Shown piece by piece: positions 34,826 to 48,200 of a stretch of 64,000 nt of DNA (position 1 is the stretch's first letter; the number at the start of each line of letters is the position of its first letter). Source of the stretch: Leptodontidium sp. MPI-SDFR-AT-0119 (Eukaryota; Ascomycota; Leotiomycetes; Helotiales; Leptodontidiaceae); contig JAHLEZ010000001.1 of assembly GCA_020726505.1 (NCBI GenBank), positions 2,418,001-2,482,000 on the forward strand, read 5' to 3'. Both the position numbers and the translations under genes were made by a program. The notes beneath the pieces are model-generated. The model saw nothing but the letters and a program-made list of their open reading frames with translations, was not told where the DNA came from and searched no databases.

Positions 34826-36256
34826 TCAAGCCCCTATCTTCAACTCCGGCATCCTAGCTGTCCCATCCTGAACCGGCCCATCCTCCTGTCGTTGCTCACC
34901 CTTCATGAAATTCCACACATCTCGCGCCGAATCATCCAAACTCTTCTCAGTACTCCAACCCAACTCTTCCCTAGCTCTCGATACCTCAGCTACACAGAAT
35001 CCGACATCGCCATCTCGTCGCCCAACTCTGTCAGCTGGAATCTTCATCTCAGACACTTTCTCTAAGCTTCGCAGCACCTCACACACAGAATGACCCTGCC
35101 CACTCCCCAGGTTGAAAGTCCGGAATGAGCCTTGAATCTTGCCTCCAATGGCCGCTGCCAGTGCTGAGATATGTCCACGAGCCAGATCCACAACATGGAT
35201 GAAGTCTCGCACAGCTGTGCCGTCTGTGGTATCCCAATCTGTGCCGAATATCTTGAGTGCAGGCGACTTGCCTCTCATCACGTTGGCGATGACTGGAATG
35301 AGGTTGGTTGGTTTCTGTCGAGGGTCGTCACCCAGAAGACCGCTCTCATGACAGCCAACGGGGTTGAAATATCTGAGTGCTGCTATCGACCATTCGGGGT
35401 CAGCTATCGCCAAATCCGAGAGAATGGCTTCGGCCATCCATTTCGTGCGTCCATATGGGGATGTAAGACCAGAGACTCCAGGAGGCGTCGTTTGTTGTCT
35501 TCCACTCTCGTCGACTGTTGTGATCGGCTCGTGACTGCAGTACTCTTCTTTCAGAGGGACGCCATTATTGGCAACTGATCCGTAAACCGTGGCCGAGGAG
35601 GAAAACACAAAAGTCTTGATTCCGAAGTCTTCTAAAGTGGATGTGAACTCGATCAATCCGCTGATATTATTCGAGTAATATCTGAGTGGTTGGCGAATGG
35701 ATTCCTCCACCGATTTGAAAGCTGCAAAGTGAATCACACCGGCAATTCTGGATCTCGGTGTTTCTTGGTCTAGGCTCCACGTTGACGGTAATGCGTACTG
35801 AGAGAGGATTGATTTGACAACTGGACTCCGGTAATCTGTCTCGTGGAATTTGAGAGATGGCATCGACCTCTTCTGGTTGTTGAAATACTCGGTTGCTAGT
35901 TTTTGGATCCGGTGCAGGACAGTGAGATATGCGTTACTCAAGTCGTCTAGAATGAGCACGTTGTAATCTGCCTTGAGTAGTTCGAGGACAGTGTGACTTC
36001 CAATGTAGCCAAGACCTCCAACTACCAGAACGTAAGATTCTGTGTCTGGAGCATCGAGAGTAAGATTATTCTCATCGACGGTATCGTTGGTAATGGCAGT
36101 GTCGAGTGAACTTGCGAAGCTCAACGGAGAAAGTGGGGATGCCGGAGAGGATGGCGAAGAAACTTCGAGATGTGGATGTGACATTGTGAGGATATTTCTG
36201 CAATGACTTTCTCTCTGGTGCGTCTCAAGCTCAAGATTGGATGTTGATGATGGCAT
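34826..36256 (-). CDS. uge3: UDP-glucose/UDP-GlcNAc 4-epimerase, probable Uge3
   Basis: A single intronless frame of 476 residues. The start chosen is the first ATG (36256); the frame stays open a little further upstream without one. After a ~70-residue disordered, Ser/Pro-rich N-terminus comes the NAD-binding Rossmann motif GGLGYIGSH (80-88). Then HFAAFKSV, SSSATVYG (about 219-226) with the catalytic Ser/Thr, and SPYGRTK with catalytic Tyr268 and Lys272 follow. The RYFNPVG motif and C-terminal LGSGQGHSV, WSTEKSL segments are all as in extended SDR 4-epimerases. The enzyme interconverts UDP-Glc/UDP-Gal, and in GAG-making fungi Uge3 also converts UDP-GlcNAc to UDP-GalNAc. Its position beside agd3- and gtb3-like genes is the reason for calling it Uge3 rather than the housekeeping Gal10 epimerase. 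Substrate range itself cannot be read from the motifs. Confidence 0.85.
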   Translation of the reverse strand: MPSSTSNLELETHQRESHCRNILTMSHPHLEVSSPSSPASPLSPLSFASSLDTAITNDTVDENNLTLDAPDTESYVLVVGGLGYIGSHTVLELLKADYNVLILDDLSNAYLTVLHRIQKLATEYFNNQKRSMPSLKFHETDYRSPVVKSILSQYALPSTWSLDQETPRSRIAGVIHFAAFKSVEESIRQPLRYYSNNISGLIEFTSTLEDFGIKTFVFSSSATVYGSVANNGVPLKEEYCSHEPITTVDESGRQQTTPPGVSGLTSPYGRTKWMAEAILSDLAIADPEWSIAALRYFNPVGCHESGLLGDDPRQKPTNLIPVIANVMRGKSPALKIFGTDWDTTDGTAVRDFIHVVDLARGHISALAAAIGGKIQGSFRTFNLGSGQGHSVCEVLRSLEKVSEMKIPADRVGRRDGDVGFCVAEVSRAREELGWSTEKSLDDSARDVWNFMKGEQRQEDGPVQDGTARMPELKIGA

Positions 36257-36307
36257 TTTGGATGGAATTGAGTTCCCAGTTATGTTGTGGAGGTCGCTGA
36301 CGCTCAC

Positions 36308-38021
36308 TCATTCGTTTGAAACAAAATGGTCGAGATACTGAGCGTTTGGTGAAGCTTTGATTCCTCGTATTCAAGCGCCTTGGTAAAGCTTCTGTCCAGA
36401 CCAACTTCGAGCGAGCGTAACAAAGTCTAACAAGTTGTTTCAAAGTGCAGAAACCCCTTGTCTTGAGGCCTCTAGCACACCTTATACCTCATTGGAAACG
36501 ACATCATCGATCATTTTGAAAACCAGAGCTTGACAAGAGCTTCTTTCGCTAAAAGTGTTGGCATTGAGCCCCTTGTTCTTGATGGAGTGCGGTGCATCAT
36601 TGTTCAAGGACGCAAAGTTTAGCAAACCCACCTCAGGGGTTCAAGGGGAGCTTGAAGAGCCTTCCGGAAGGCGGACAGTGGGACACAACATCAGGGTGGG
36701 TCAATCGACCAGGCTCCAGCGGTTTGGGCTTGGATCTTTGGTACGGAAAGCGGACCTTTATCACCGGTTGGGATTCAAGATGCGGTCAACATCGCGAAAG
36801 GTGGATTCAACTGACTCCGTTTGAGAGTGTTGATTCTTAAGTTTCGAGTTGTAAGGCGTGCTGGACAGGGATAGAGCTAGATGTGCTCGTATCGATCGAA
36901 GTTGTGGGATCACTCCTTGTCAACTGGAGACATTCTCCTCAGCACCGCCGACTCCAAAAAAGGTTCTTTTGTAAGCGAAGTGACAGTCGCCTTTTATCGT
37001 ACCTTTCGTACACTTCGCATTCTTGAAGCAGCCAGTAAACGGGGTCGATTTGGTGGCAGGCTCTCCACTCGAAGTCTCTCCTGTTTGTCGTTGATGTTGA
37101 ATTCGCTAGTGGCTCTGACGACGGAGGTCAAAGTACACGCCATTCACGGTTAGACAAACCTTCGACACCTCATAGCCTCAGGGGCAGCGTCTTGGCATTT
37201 GTACAATTACCAAGTAAAACTGGGACGATTTCCAAGCGACAAATGCATGGCATACCCGTTTCGAGTGCTGGCACCGTCCCATCCTTGCGAGAAACAGTTG
37301 ACGCCGTCGCACCGTTGGCACTTTAGCCTTTAGCTCCTCTCGATCAGGCCATCGGCAAATTCAAACAAATTACTCCCTCCCAAAGAGATATTAAGACTCG
37401 TCATATTGCTCTAGTCGCTTCTAAAACAGGATCTGTGGGGTGCATGCATGGCTCCTCCGTACCCTGATATTCGGGCTTCGGGGAAAGGAGAGCGAACAAC
37501 AGGCATCGGAGAGTTATGCCGCTTCACTGCAGCCAGCCCTGGTGAAAAACTCTGATGCCTGTATGTGCATGCATAACGTAGGGTTGGCAGGGTTAGTAGG
37601 CGAGGAGGGGCCGATTTGGCATAGGCATGGCTTCTGCTCCGTGCAGTGGCGTCCTGGAGCGGTCTTTGGTGCCTCTTGGTGAACCTCGCTTACAGGGCTT
37701 CTAGGCTTCGAGTCAGTGTATTCGATAGGCTGTCACAGTGGCGTGATAGCGAACCAGACTTGTAAAGCCACTGACGGATGCCCGCTAGATTATCCAGTCT
37801 CGGTCCCGAGAAAACGCCCCTTTTTCAAGACTCAGGACGCCAGTGACAGTGGCCATGACAGAACCTGCGTTAACGATAATCTCACTGAAATAGCGAGTTC
37901 AGATGGCACAATATAGTTGAAGAGAAACAGGCCTGTGTGATGTATTATATATATGTTTCCTAAGGAGGTATCTACGATGTTTTTCTCTCGCTATGTTCTA
38001 GCACCAAATGCCCTCAGCTGT
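36308..38021. other. Intergenic inside the GAG cluster
   Basis: About 1.7 kb between the epimerase start and the 3' end of the deacetylase gene. In Aspergillus fumigatus the cluster also holds sph3 and ega3. I looked for hydrolase remnants here and saw only ORFs below 90 codons without matching motifs. It should contain the epimerase promoter. Confidence 0.5.
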
Positions 38022-40692
38022 TCAAAGAGTAATTGGGGTGGCTAGGCGGAGAGTGACTGGAGATCCAGTCATGTTCAGCCAGATGGTCAATGGGTCAGAC
38101 CCGACCTTCTCTGACCTGCCCACTCTAGCTTGTGTAGCGATAACTGGACCTGGGAGTGTAACTGGGATCTCAACACCGCAAACGTTGCCAGTGGTGGTGA
38201 CGGTGACTCCAGTGATGGTCTTAGTGGTGTTTGAAGCTCCATACACCAAGGCGACGTTTGGAGAGCAGTTGTCGCGGGTCATACGGGAAGCAAATGAAGC
38301 AGCAATATCATCATGTTTCAAGGAGATCAAGGGCCATTCGACCAGGCGCATCATTTCTTGGGTAACAACTTCAACCCACATCTGGATCAAAGAGTACTTG
38401 CCAAGAACTCCGTTAATGGCAGTCTCGGCGACATCCGCCCATCTCATGTTGGCTTGATGGAACATGAATCTATGAAAGAGTTAATTTACTGTTAATAAAA
38501 AAGCCATACGGATGGATACTCACGGGTCGTGGTGAAGGGAGAGCAGATGCTTTGTGTTGACCTCAACGGCATTGACCAAGAGATCTTGGATATCTCCAGC
38601 ACCAGCTGATGTTGCGATCCACTCGGCAACAGTGCAGGCTGGCAGATCGCAATTGTAGTAGATGGTAGTGGCCCAACGAGGAGTGATTTGGAAACCAGCA
38701 TATCCGTTGCCTTCAACAGTGGAGATCAATGGCCAATGTTCATTCTCAGAGTTCATGAGGACTGGTCTGGTGTTGTCCCCGACACCATTGACAATGCCAT
38801 TATCTACGAATGCCTTCAAAGCATCACCGTTGTGCATACCTGTGATCGCACTGAAAATTTTGTCAGTTTATGCTTGCAGTGGACGACTCGGGATTATCCT
38901 TACGGTGGAATAAGTCCAGTTGAAGAGAAGTGGAGTGCTTGGTCGATGCCCACCTGGGCGAGCCATGCTTGGTTGAAAGAAATCTAAAGAAATACTTAGC
39001 ATCATGATAATTCGTGTGAAATCCATCGAATTCATTACCTCTTTGCTAACATCGGAGTAGGTTGCGTTGTTGAGACCTGCGTGGGAGAAGGTGTGGGTCA
39101 CATGGGCAAAAGCATCACGGTTTGAAGGGGTGGTCCACCAGTTTTGGAGAGCATCAAGCTTGGTGCAGGCCAAACTCCAGGCATAGGTCGCAGGGGTGCT
39201 TGGCCAGATGTTTGTACCAGTTCCCAGAGGCTTTTGGAACTCTAATGGAGTGTCAATCTGCTCGTCGTACTCGATAGCAGAGTTGGGACTGCAAATTTCG
39301 GCGGTATCGTTGCCAACCGAGGCCTGTGCTGTTAGCCGAAACTCAAACAAAATAAGGCATACGTGAGCGACCCACCTCGATATTTCCATTGCCATTGTGT
39401 CCGACTTCAGTGAAGTATACACTTCCTGCGGGTAATTTGGCATTGAGCGCGGCCGACCAGGTGACGTGGCCGTCAAGATCAGCCGGTGTGATACGGAAAT
39501 CAACGTCTGCGGGGCTGTAGAGGGAGGTGGCCAGGAACATATCGTCGACTAGGGGAACGAAGTTAGTACAGATGGTCATCACATGCTTCTTGTGATGCAC
39601 GGCAAATCGTGGGGAACGCGTGAGGTCCATTAGCGGAAGTATGTTCCCCAGCAAGTAGAAAATTGCCGTCTCATAACGGTCATAAAAAAGAAGCTGTGGT
39701 GTAATAGAGTTATGCAGGGATGTATCGGTCGACATAACGATTGATGGTTCTCCACATCAGTGGCATTGGATCCTTACCTTGAGTGCTGAAATAAACTCTG
39801 CGGAATCCAACGTCTGCGATATTGTCAGCAAAGTCGCAAAACTCCCTCGATTGATATCACTTACATAGACCTCTGGTCATCCAAGTAATCCAAGCATGTT
39901 CGAGATATGTCGATGTAGGGGACCAGTCGGCTGCCCAACTGATGAACCAAACCATCTGTTCTCGACCTCCGATATTATTGATCACCGCAGCGGTGGTATC
40001 TTCGGTGAAGATTCCTGATGGGCCAAATTGAGCAATTGTAGTGGCAATGCTGCTGTTGGTGATGACGGCTGGGTAATGGTACAGTCCTTGGGTAGACATT
40101 GTCGCTCCACTAGACTCAAGGTTAGCTACCACCCGTACTTCGCACCAGCAGAGTAACGTACATCTTCATTCCAGACTGAGCAAATCCGGTGGAGTTGCTG
40201 ATGGAGATGAGCTGCTCAACACCGGCTTCACAACAACCTGGGCTCACGGACGAAGCTGGGGTGGTTCCTGAAATGATCAGCCAAAATTCCAACACCTGCT
40301 CACCCGCACTTCATACCAAATTGCTCCTCTGGGTAGACATCGATCCGAGTCATACGGACTCCGAATGCAGTCTGGTAATCGAAAAGTGAATTCCATTGAT
40401 CAGTAGTAAGCGCGCTGGCAAACAAGCCATTGTAGTCATAAGAAACCTCGCTCAAGACAACAATTCCACCAAAGTTTCCATCACCGCTCGCGGTGCTGAG
40501 TTCGGGCAGTGCAGCTCCCGTTGATGGTACGGTCAAGAGTTGGTATGGAATTCCGTAGGCGGTCAAACCAGAGGTTGCTGAATAGGACGAGGTAGCATCT
40601 TTGGCAATAACCAAAACGGTGCTTTGAACGCTCAAAGCAAAAACAGTATTAGATAGAAGTAGCGCCGAAGCGGAAAGAACGTGGAACAGCAT
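38022..40692 (-). CDS. agd3: Agd3-like polysaccharide deacetylase (CBM87-CE18) of the GAG pathway
   Basis: Nine exons on the minus strand (40692-40317, 40267-40162, 40109-39865, 39813-39778, 39548-39376, 39323-39039, 38983-38904, 38850-38524, 38469-38022) join in phase to 691 residues. Residues 1-19 are a signal peptide. The N-terminal part (STVLVIAKDATSSYSATSGL, then VVLSEVSYDYNG) matches the CBM87-like domain of Agd3. The metal-binding first Asp motif lies in VDDMF (about 255-259) and the His pair in THTFSH (389, 393), the arrangement used by NodB-like deacetylases. Agd3 removes acetyl groups from GalNAc in secreted galactosaminogalactan, making the polymer cationic and adhesive. Exon 4 is a 36-bp micro-exon, and the following intron is long for this gene (229 bp). 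The gene runs divergently from the gtb3-like gene across a 1.5-kb shared upstream region. Confidence 0.9.
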
Positions 40693-42229
40693 AACGAATG
40701 ACTGTTGACTCCTGAGAAGGAAGTTGAAGAACGAATGTAACGACGCCTGAAGCTGTCTATATCATGAGAATGATCTCGAGATGAAGGCTGAAATGCAATA
40801 GTTTGAAAGGCCCAGAAAGTGGGTTGGAGGATTGATCTATTCATCATGGCGTAGCTGGGTTCAATGGTTGTGGAGTATCGTGTTTTGACCAGGATAGACA
40901 AGCAGGGGGACACGTCCCTCCCGTCACTTCTCGTCTAATCATCGAGCATCCTGGGATTCTTTTGACAGCATTTCTACGGAGAAAAAAACCCTGCTCCTCG
41001 GTCCCGGAGGTTAGTTTCTCTTCACGCATGGCACTTGGCTTATCCTTGAAACAACTGCATTGGTGAGTGGACGTTGGAAACAACTTTGAAGTCTTGGAGT
41101 GGGCCAACAATACGAGCGCTTGGTCATTGGTCAGTCAGCCCCTATTGATCGCCTGGGGCACCTGGTCAGCTAAACGTCGCTTGCCGGTGGATTTTAATGC
41201 ACCTAGTTTCGATTTCCAGCCTTCTAGATGTTTTGTGGTGGAGAACAGCAATGCAGCAATGCATTTCAGGAGCGAACGAATTGAAGTCTCACATGAATAA
41301 TATGTGTATTTAGCGAGGGGAATCATGACAAAGAAACCGTCCATCCCGTCTTTCCGCTGCCAAGCTGCTCTTTGGTCAAGGCCATCAACTAAGAAGTTAG
41401 CCGGAGAGGGGAATGATCTAAATAGGGGCTGTTGTTTTCCAATGCGGCATAGTGCGTCGAACCTAAGCGAGAAGTCTCTTTTCTGCCGAGCCGGAGTCTC
41501 CTGCACGCAAAACCTTCTGCACGAGTCACGAATTGCCCTTGCCACCTGTCAGTTTCACCACCAATGGCGTGAACGATGAGTCGATGAACCAAGTATCGAC
41601 CTTCAAGAGCGGTTGCAGCATTGGCAGCAGGAGCTCGTCGTGGGGTCGACCCCATGGCCCGCCTCGTACTCAGCTTCACAGCGAATGGACGAGGTCGTTT
41701 TATCTACCTGCTTCAGCACTCAGCCACAAAGTTGGGGACAAGTTGGTTTGAACTTTAGATCAGTCCAAGATCTAAGCGTCTATCTTAAAATACCTAGCTG
41801 TCGCCATTGGCTTCGCCTAAAAGAAGATGGATGTTGGTCCACATACCATGTGCGTGGTCCGTGGCACCAGGGAAAACCTTGACCGAGTCGAGTGTGGATC
41901 AACAACACTACTCTTTTTGGGCAGGAAATCGGGCCTTACGGAGTAGTCTGAGGCACCATGGGTCATGAGCTGGGAGACGAAGCCATGGCATTTTCGAAGT
42001 TGGGATCAGACCCCACCTCTACTGCCGGAGTATCCTGGAGAGGCCGCCGTCGTTGATGTCAGTCGATTCTTTCCTTCTTTCGTTGCACAACATCACTCTC
42101 TGGACCGACTGTACAAGGTGCCGACTTATGGATTTCCAGCTGTTTTCTGTCGTTCGTTATTGCGTTTGTTAGTTTTGAGCGGTCATTACTTTGCGTGTAT
42201 TCGTTTCTCTTTCACCTGACATTGGAATC
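40693..42229. other. Divergent promoter of agd3- and gtb3-like genes
   Basis: About 1.5 kb without a gene; overlapping ORFs on both strands (for example 41135-41545 minus and 41304-41579 plus) are chance. As the shared upstream region of two cluster genes it is where common regulators would bind. In A. fumigatus the cluster depends on MedA and SomA, but I cannot assign sites here. Confidence 0.5.
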
Positions 42230-45200
42230 ATGGTAAACCTGCTGCCCATCGGGGAATTGGGAATTGGCCATCCATTAGAACATTGGTGGCAATGGGCGTT
42301 TATTGGTATTGCGGCTGCTTCGGCCTTAGCGGGGTCAATATCTTTCTTCTTGGTCCTATTTCATATTGTTAAAGATTGGTCAAAGGTATTCCAATATCCC
42401 AAGTACCTCCTCATAATGAGACTTCCCTGACACAGGAACTGCAGAGAGAACGAAAATACAAATCCATACCACCACGGTTAAAGGCATTCTTAGAGTTTCA
42501 CGAAAACGGCGCCCCCCAAATCATCAGCGAGAAACCTCGACTCCCGCCGTCATCATTTGGAGTATATCTCGGAGCATTTGAAAGTCTCCCTACTCAAGCG
42601 GAAGCCGGACTTTTGTCACGATGGGATATCTTGATTCTGGATCCTCTGCAAGTAGGAGTCCATGAGGCGATTGTGAATGTGCGCCCATCCAGCCAACACA
42701 CAAGAATCGGGCGAGTCCACCTGCGAGAGCTGCATGTGCCCCCACAGCGGCAAAATGACCAAGACATCATTGTGGCGGTCGAGAAGGTTCGGGATGTCAT
42801 AGAGAAGCGGTTCAGGAACTCCAATACGCATTCGTCATCCTTTTCCGGAATTTTGCTGGCAGGTTGGGAGGATTGGCTTCCTATGCCGGTTTTTGATGCG
42901 TTGGTTGAGTATGTACGCAGCAGTGGACTGGATGTATATCTCGAAATTGCTCCACCAAACTTTCTGGGCAAGGAGAGTCCAAACATGGCAAATTTTGCCG
43001 GGGTGGTTGTCAGAAACGGAACGATTCTGACGAGTGGTCATGTACGAGACTATTTTCAGATGGCTGTGATGAAGTCTACGGTCAAGGCCTTCGTGACGCA
43101 AACTTGCTTGCGGGACTTCAGGGTCATGGTATGGGAGACGGTTGATGACGAAAAATCACTGTCTCATTCGGTGATCAAGAGATGTTATATTTGGTGCAGG
43201 TACTACAGTGCCATGGTTTTCATCAATTCGAAGGGGGCGTTGTTTGACCCAGCAAGTGAAGGAGTTCCAGAACCACTTGCAGCATTTCAGTGGCTGAAAG
43301 ACCAACGAGTGATGAAAATCCACAATCAATGGAGGACTACTCACCAGGTGAGTTGTGTCAACTATCAAATCTACGAGTGTCTCAATACTGACAATATCTC
43401 TAGTTGATATCAAATCCAACCGCTGGTGTTTCGACTGCCAAGTTGGAGAAAATCGTGCCAAGCTTAAAATATCTAACCCCAGCCTTAGATCTCTCAGAAA
43501 AGCCTCAGAAAATTCATAAAGCAGACGCAAGTCTGGACCTTTCCATCATCGACCTCAATGCGAGAGACGAGAAGAACGGCAGCTGGTTCCGGCATATGCC
43601 TAAGATTCGGGGCAGCCCATTGTCGTTTTCTCCTACAGGGGAATCCTACAATCTACTCGGATGCTTTCCAATCGGACTACATGCATCTCAGGACGATTAC
43701 AACCAAATTGTGCAGACTCAACGCCATCTGCTTCGCATGGGCAAGTTGGACCAGATCCCACCCTCGAAGCTCCGTATCTTTGGAACCTTCTTTCGGAAGC
43801 TGCACCACGATGGGTTCGCCCACGATTCTAATCATATCGATAGCAACGTCCTTCAGTCTATCAATGAGCTTGCTCAGGGTCTCTGGGCTGCTTCCGACTC
43901 CGAAGAAATTCTAGATCCGATCGAGGTCTACATCGGGTTGGACTCTGGATTCCGCACACCTGGCGGCGTACAGTTCTGGGCCGTGTCAGACGTCGACATT
44001 GAAACGGGAGCACTCACGATCTATGTTTCCCGATATGCCTCCGACCTTCAGAACACCATTCTCCACGCATATTTGTCTAATCGGGGGTGTTCGCGCCATG
44101 CCTGCTTTGCAACTGAGATATCCGCAGCTGAATTTGCAGAAGGCCAGCCACAGGCAACTCTACCAAAGCGATTTCTACAAGACATCAAACTCCTTACTCC
44201 TTCTGACATCATCTTCTTTTTCCAGCATCTGAAAGTTTCCGATCCAGAGAATGGGGATATGCTAGTGAGCCAGGTGCGAGATTTGCTTGAAGAGCAGATT
44301 CTCGATGGACCCTCGTTTGGACAACTGCGGGAGTTGGATACAGCAGGATATTTGAGCGGCAAAATTCCAGAGCAGATGATCATAGAATCCCGGGGTCTTT
44401 GGTATGAGAAACATGGTTACCAGCATTTCGATATCGATGTTGCTCTGAAGGTTTTCCGAGATGTAGCAGCGAACTTCGTGAACATTCTTTGCTCAAGACG
44501 GCACGACGATTTGGAAAAGATCACAGATGTGCTGGAATCTGTGATCAAAGATGATGGATTTGATGCATACTCGGATATCGTTGCTCTGGCAATATTCTGC
44601 GCCGCAAGGAAGGCTGCGTACAACGAAATCTACCTCGAGGTTTCAGATCGGAATCCGCTTTTCAACGAATATTCGGATCAAGCTGGAGCTTTCTCTGAGC
44701 TTTTTGCGTTGGGTTCGAGGTGTGAGGATTATTTCGATCTCACTCCCAGCGCATTCGGAAAGCTACTTTCAGATCGCCACAGAGAACACTACAGTAAGCC
44801 GCACAATCAACCACCTCTTCAGATCGAATACGCTACTGGATACGCCTCATCGTATGCCGTGGCACAAATCGACATCGATGATACGGTCAAAGCATCTGAA
44901 ATGCCAGCATACCAACGTCTGACCTTCTTGAGTGTGTTTGCAATCCCGGGTAAGTCAGATAGTTTTGCATTTGTTGGAATGCCGCTGATTGTAGTCACCA
45001 GCTTTCATTGATATTATGCTACTGACCACGACTGGCCATGGTCTTTACCTCAGCTCGTTCATGTCGGAACCGGAGAAACGGAGTGCTACTATAGCTCTAA
45101 TGATCTCTCTTCCCCTTTCAAGCGCCATCGGCACATGGATAGCTATCGGAGGCAGCTACTACCTCAACTCGGTCGCCTTCCCTGCAGCTAATATGTATGT

Positions 45201-48200
45201 CATCACACGTTTTGTCGGAGGCCTTGTGATTACGCTTACTGTTGGGCTGCTGGGCTTCGTCCTGGTGTCTGCTGTTGACGCAAGCATTCAGGATGGCATT
45301 GTTTTCATTCTGTACTTCATCGCCCTGACATCTTACCTGACGCTGCTGGCTGTTCTTTCAAGTTATCAATATCTAGGATCGGCTTTCCAAAATGGTCGAA
45401 CAATCATTCTGAGTGCGGTTCCTATTCTTGGCGTTGCGCCAATTCTCACCATATTCGTCACTGGTCACGACACCATAATCTACCTAATCGCTTTATACAT
45501 TTTCATCGGTGTTTTGATCATGGGCGCCAGAAGGGTAGGATCGCAGTGGGTAACCTGGTACCACAAGATTAACGCCATCGACGACAAGAAGCTGAAGGAA
45601 TGGTACGTCAAAGTCAAAGGGCAAGGAAACAAGGATTGTTTTAGTGGAATGACTGATCCAGCTGCATTGGTTCTTGCGCGAGATGCTCTCCTTCAAGACG
45701 TAAAGAAGGAGCGAAAGCGAAAACTATGGATGCCAGCTACTTCGGATCCACTGGTCCTGCAACTTGCCAAGGGATGGGATGCCACCATCTTTCTGCTGGA
45801 ATGGTATTGCCGTCTTCAAGGTTCTAAGCAACCGATTCCTTACAGCTCTACTTGGAACGTTCAAGTCAAGGTTGGCCTCGCAAGTCTGATCGAAGCTCAG
45901 AGAGGTATTCGACTCCACAATGGCTTCGTCCTGTGGCGCCAGGCTGGAGATGAAGTTATTTGTGGCGTCCTATACTTCTTGATTGCACTCTTGGATCGCT
46001 GGGTAGAACTTCTCACGGGCGGTAATCTTCTTGGTCTCATGACAGGTGAGTTAGACTCAGTTCGGAAAGCCACAGGACTTGGGCTGGCATACTATCTGAT
46101 CGGATCTGTTATCCTGGATTACAAGGCCTACGCATTGAACGGACTGATCGAAGCGCAAAATCCTGAGCCAATTCGTTCTGCTGCATACATCCGGGACGCT
46201 GTGCTGAAGAGTGCCAAGACCAGACAACAGCTATACTTTTCAACTCTGGGCAAATTTCTGTCTGTTCATGTCTGGTCTTTAGCACTCACCACAACCATTT
46301 TGTTTGTATTGGATGGTACCAAGGACGGTTTGTTCATGTTCTTGGCATTAGTCGGCGCATATTCAGGCCTGTTGCTTTACCAGGTAAAATTTCATGTTGA
46401 CTCCTTGACGAGAGACAATTTTGTGCTAACCGAATGTAGTACAACAAGGTATTCTCTGGTTCCAGAACAATGAAGCCTCTGCTCTTGGCTATTGGAGTTG
46501 CTCTACCACTTGGACTTGTCATCAAAGGGCTGCACCCCAGATTCAGGTACAATACCATCATCCCTTTGGCCACTGCAACTTGGATAGCTGCCCTATTGTC
46601 CATCCGTACTGCCAAAATTGGGATGCCCAAAAAGCCAGCCAACGACGACCCTGGCAACCAAGGACTGTTCCATGCCTACTCTGGGCTCGGAGAAGACCAG
46701 CACTGGAGTCAGAGCGAGCTGGCAAACTTCTTCAACAGCATCTCTGCTACCACTCTGGGGGTTACTACCAGCACTGAAGCCAACAGTCTTCTTGGGATTG
46801 AGGTTCGAGCCATTTTGATGTCATGCAGTCAACAGCATCTTTCGCAGCCAGCAGCCAAAGCATTTCCAGACTCATACAGCCTAGTTGGAGAAATTAGCAA
46901 GAAGTGGAACGATGGCACCATCAAGCTACAGCTGGTGTCGATGCAGCGGTACATTCCCTCCAAGGCCAACATCAGAGCTCTTAGCTGCTTCAGCAGCGAT
47001 GGAAGCCTTCATATTTTGGTCAACTCTCCGGACGAAGGAAATTCCAAGCGCCAACCATTCGCGACCAATAACTACCAGTTCATCGCAGAAATCATGCTTC
47101 ATGCAGGTGCTGAATTCTTCATGGGCATGACGCATGACTGTGGCGTTCTCGCGGAGTCACTTCCAGCTTGTCGACAGGCCAGTGGGCACGAGAAGTACAA
47201 AGTCTCGGAAAGCGTCAGAAGAGAGATCGCCAAAGATGAGTCTCCAGAGACTCGAGCCTTTGCTATTTCGAGATCAAAGAATGATTTGCTTCAACAGTCC
47301 TGCTTTGGACTTGACTGCGATCTCATGTGGGACAAACTGCCAGGCGAGATCAGGAGCATTCTCTTCCGTCGATGCTTGGGGGAGCAATATGATCTGACCT
47401 CAGCCAATTCTCAATGGCTCAAACGAGCTCTCTTGAAGGAATCTAAAATCGATCTCCAAACTTTCATCGCTCAATGCGATTTTGGCGTTCTCTTGGCAAT
47501 GAACAAGCTCAGGTTCTTCAAGTCCCTGAAAGCAGACGAGTCACTCGAGAAATTGGCAGGGCTGTCACGAAGGAACATGCAATCTCCAAACAGCGACGAC
47601 TTTCAATTCGATTCAGAACCCACTTTGTACAAGAAGTACATCGCAAATCCACTAATAGGCATTTACCATGGCATAGGTATCTGGCTGAAGTTCTTCATCG
47701 TTTCGCTGGTGGCAGATCCAGAGTTTCACAGAGAATTGAGATTTACACTAGCAGTGAGATCACAACTGTTTTCCAACGTGGCAACATTTCTGCTGTCGAC
47801 GGTCTGGATAATGGCCAAGAAGGCACAAGCTCTCGTCCTTCCGTGGTTCTTGGTAGGCAAAGCTGACTCCTCTGCTCCTGATCAGTTACTAACCATTTCT
47901 CCAGTTTCACAATCGTGACAAGGCGCAAAAGACTTGGGATGGTACTAAGGGAACAGTCTACCAATTGAAAAAGAATCGTCTCATCATTCAAAGTCTCGAT
48001 GAGACTTCGACGTCCTTCTTTCACATCCGCCCACAGAAAGACTTCAAGCTTTGCAAATATGCCAAGCTTCTCGACAAAGAGCCCGAAGGGTCTGTTGACC
48101 TGCAGGGCGTCAGCCACTTTTCTAAAGAAATGCTTCTGCTTTCTCGAGAGATTTATGGTAAGGATGGGCTGGTGAACGAGTATCAGTACGAGTACGCAAA

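Noticed and set aside
39343..39735. 130-codon minus-strand ORF covering the long agd3 intron
   Set aside because: The agd3 exons fit exactly with GTAAGG...CCCTAG splicing and the VDDMF motif directly after the acceptor; the ORF is intron read-through.
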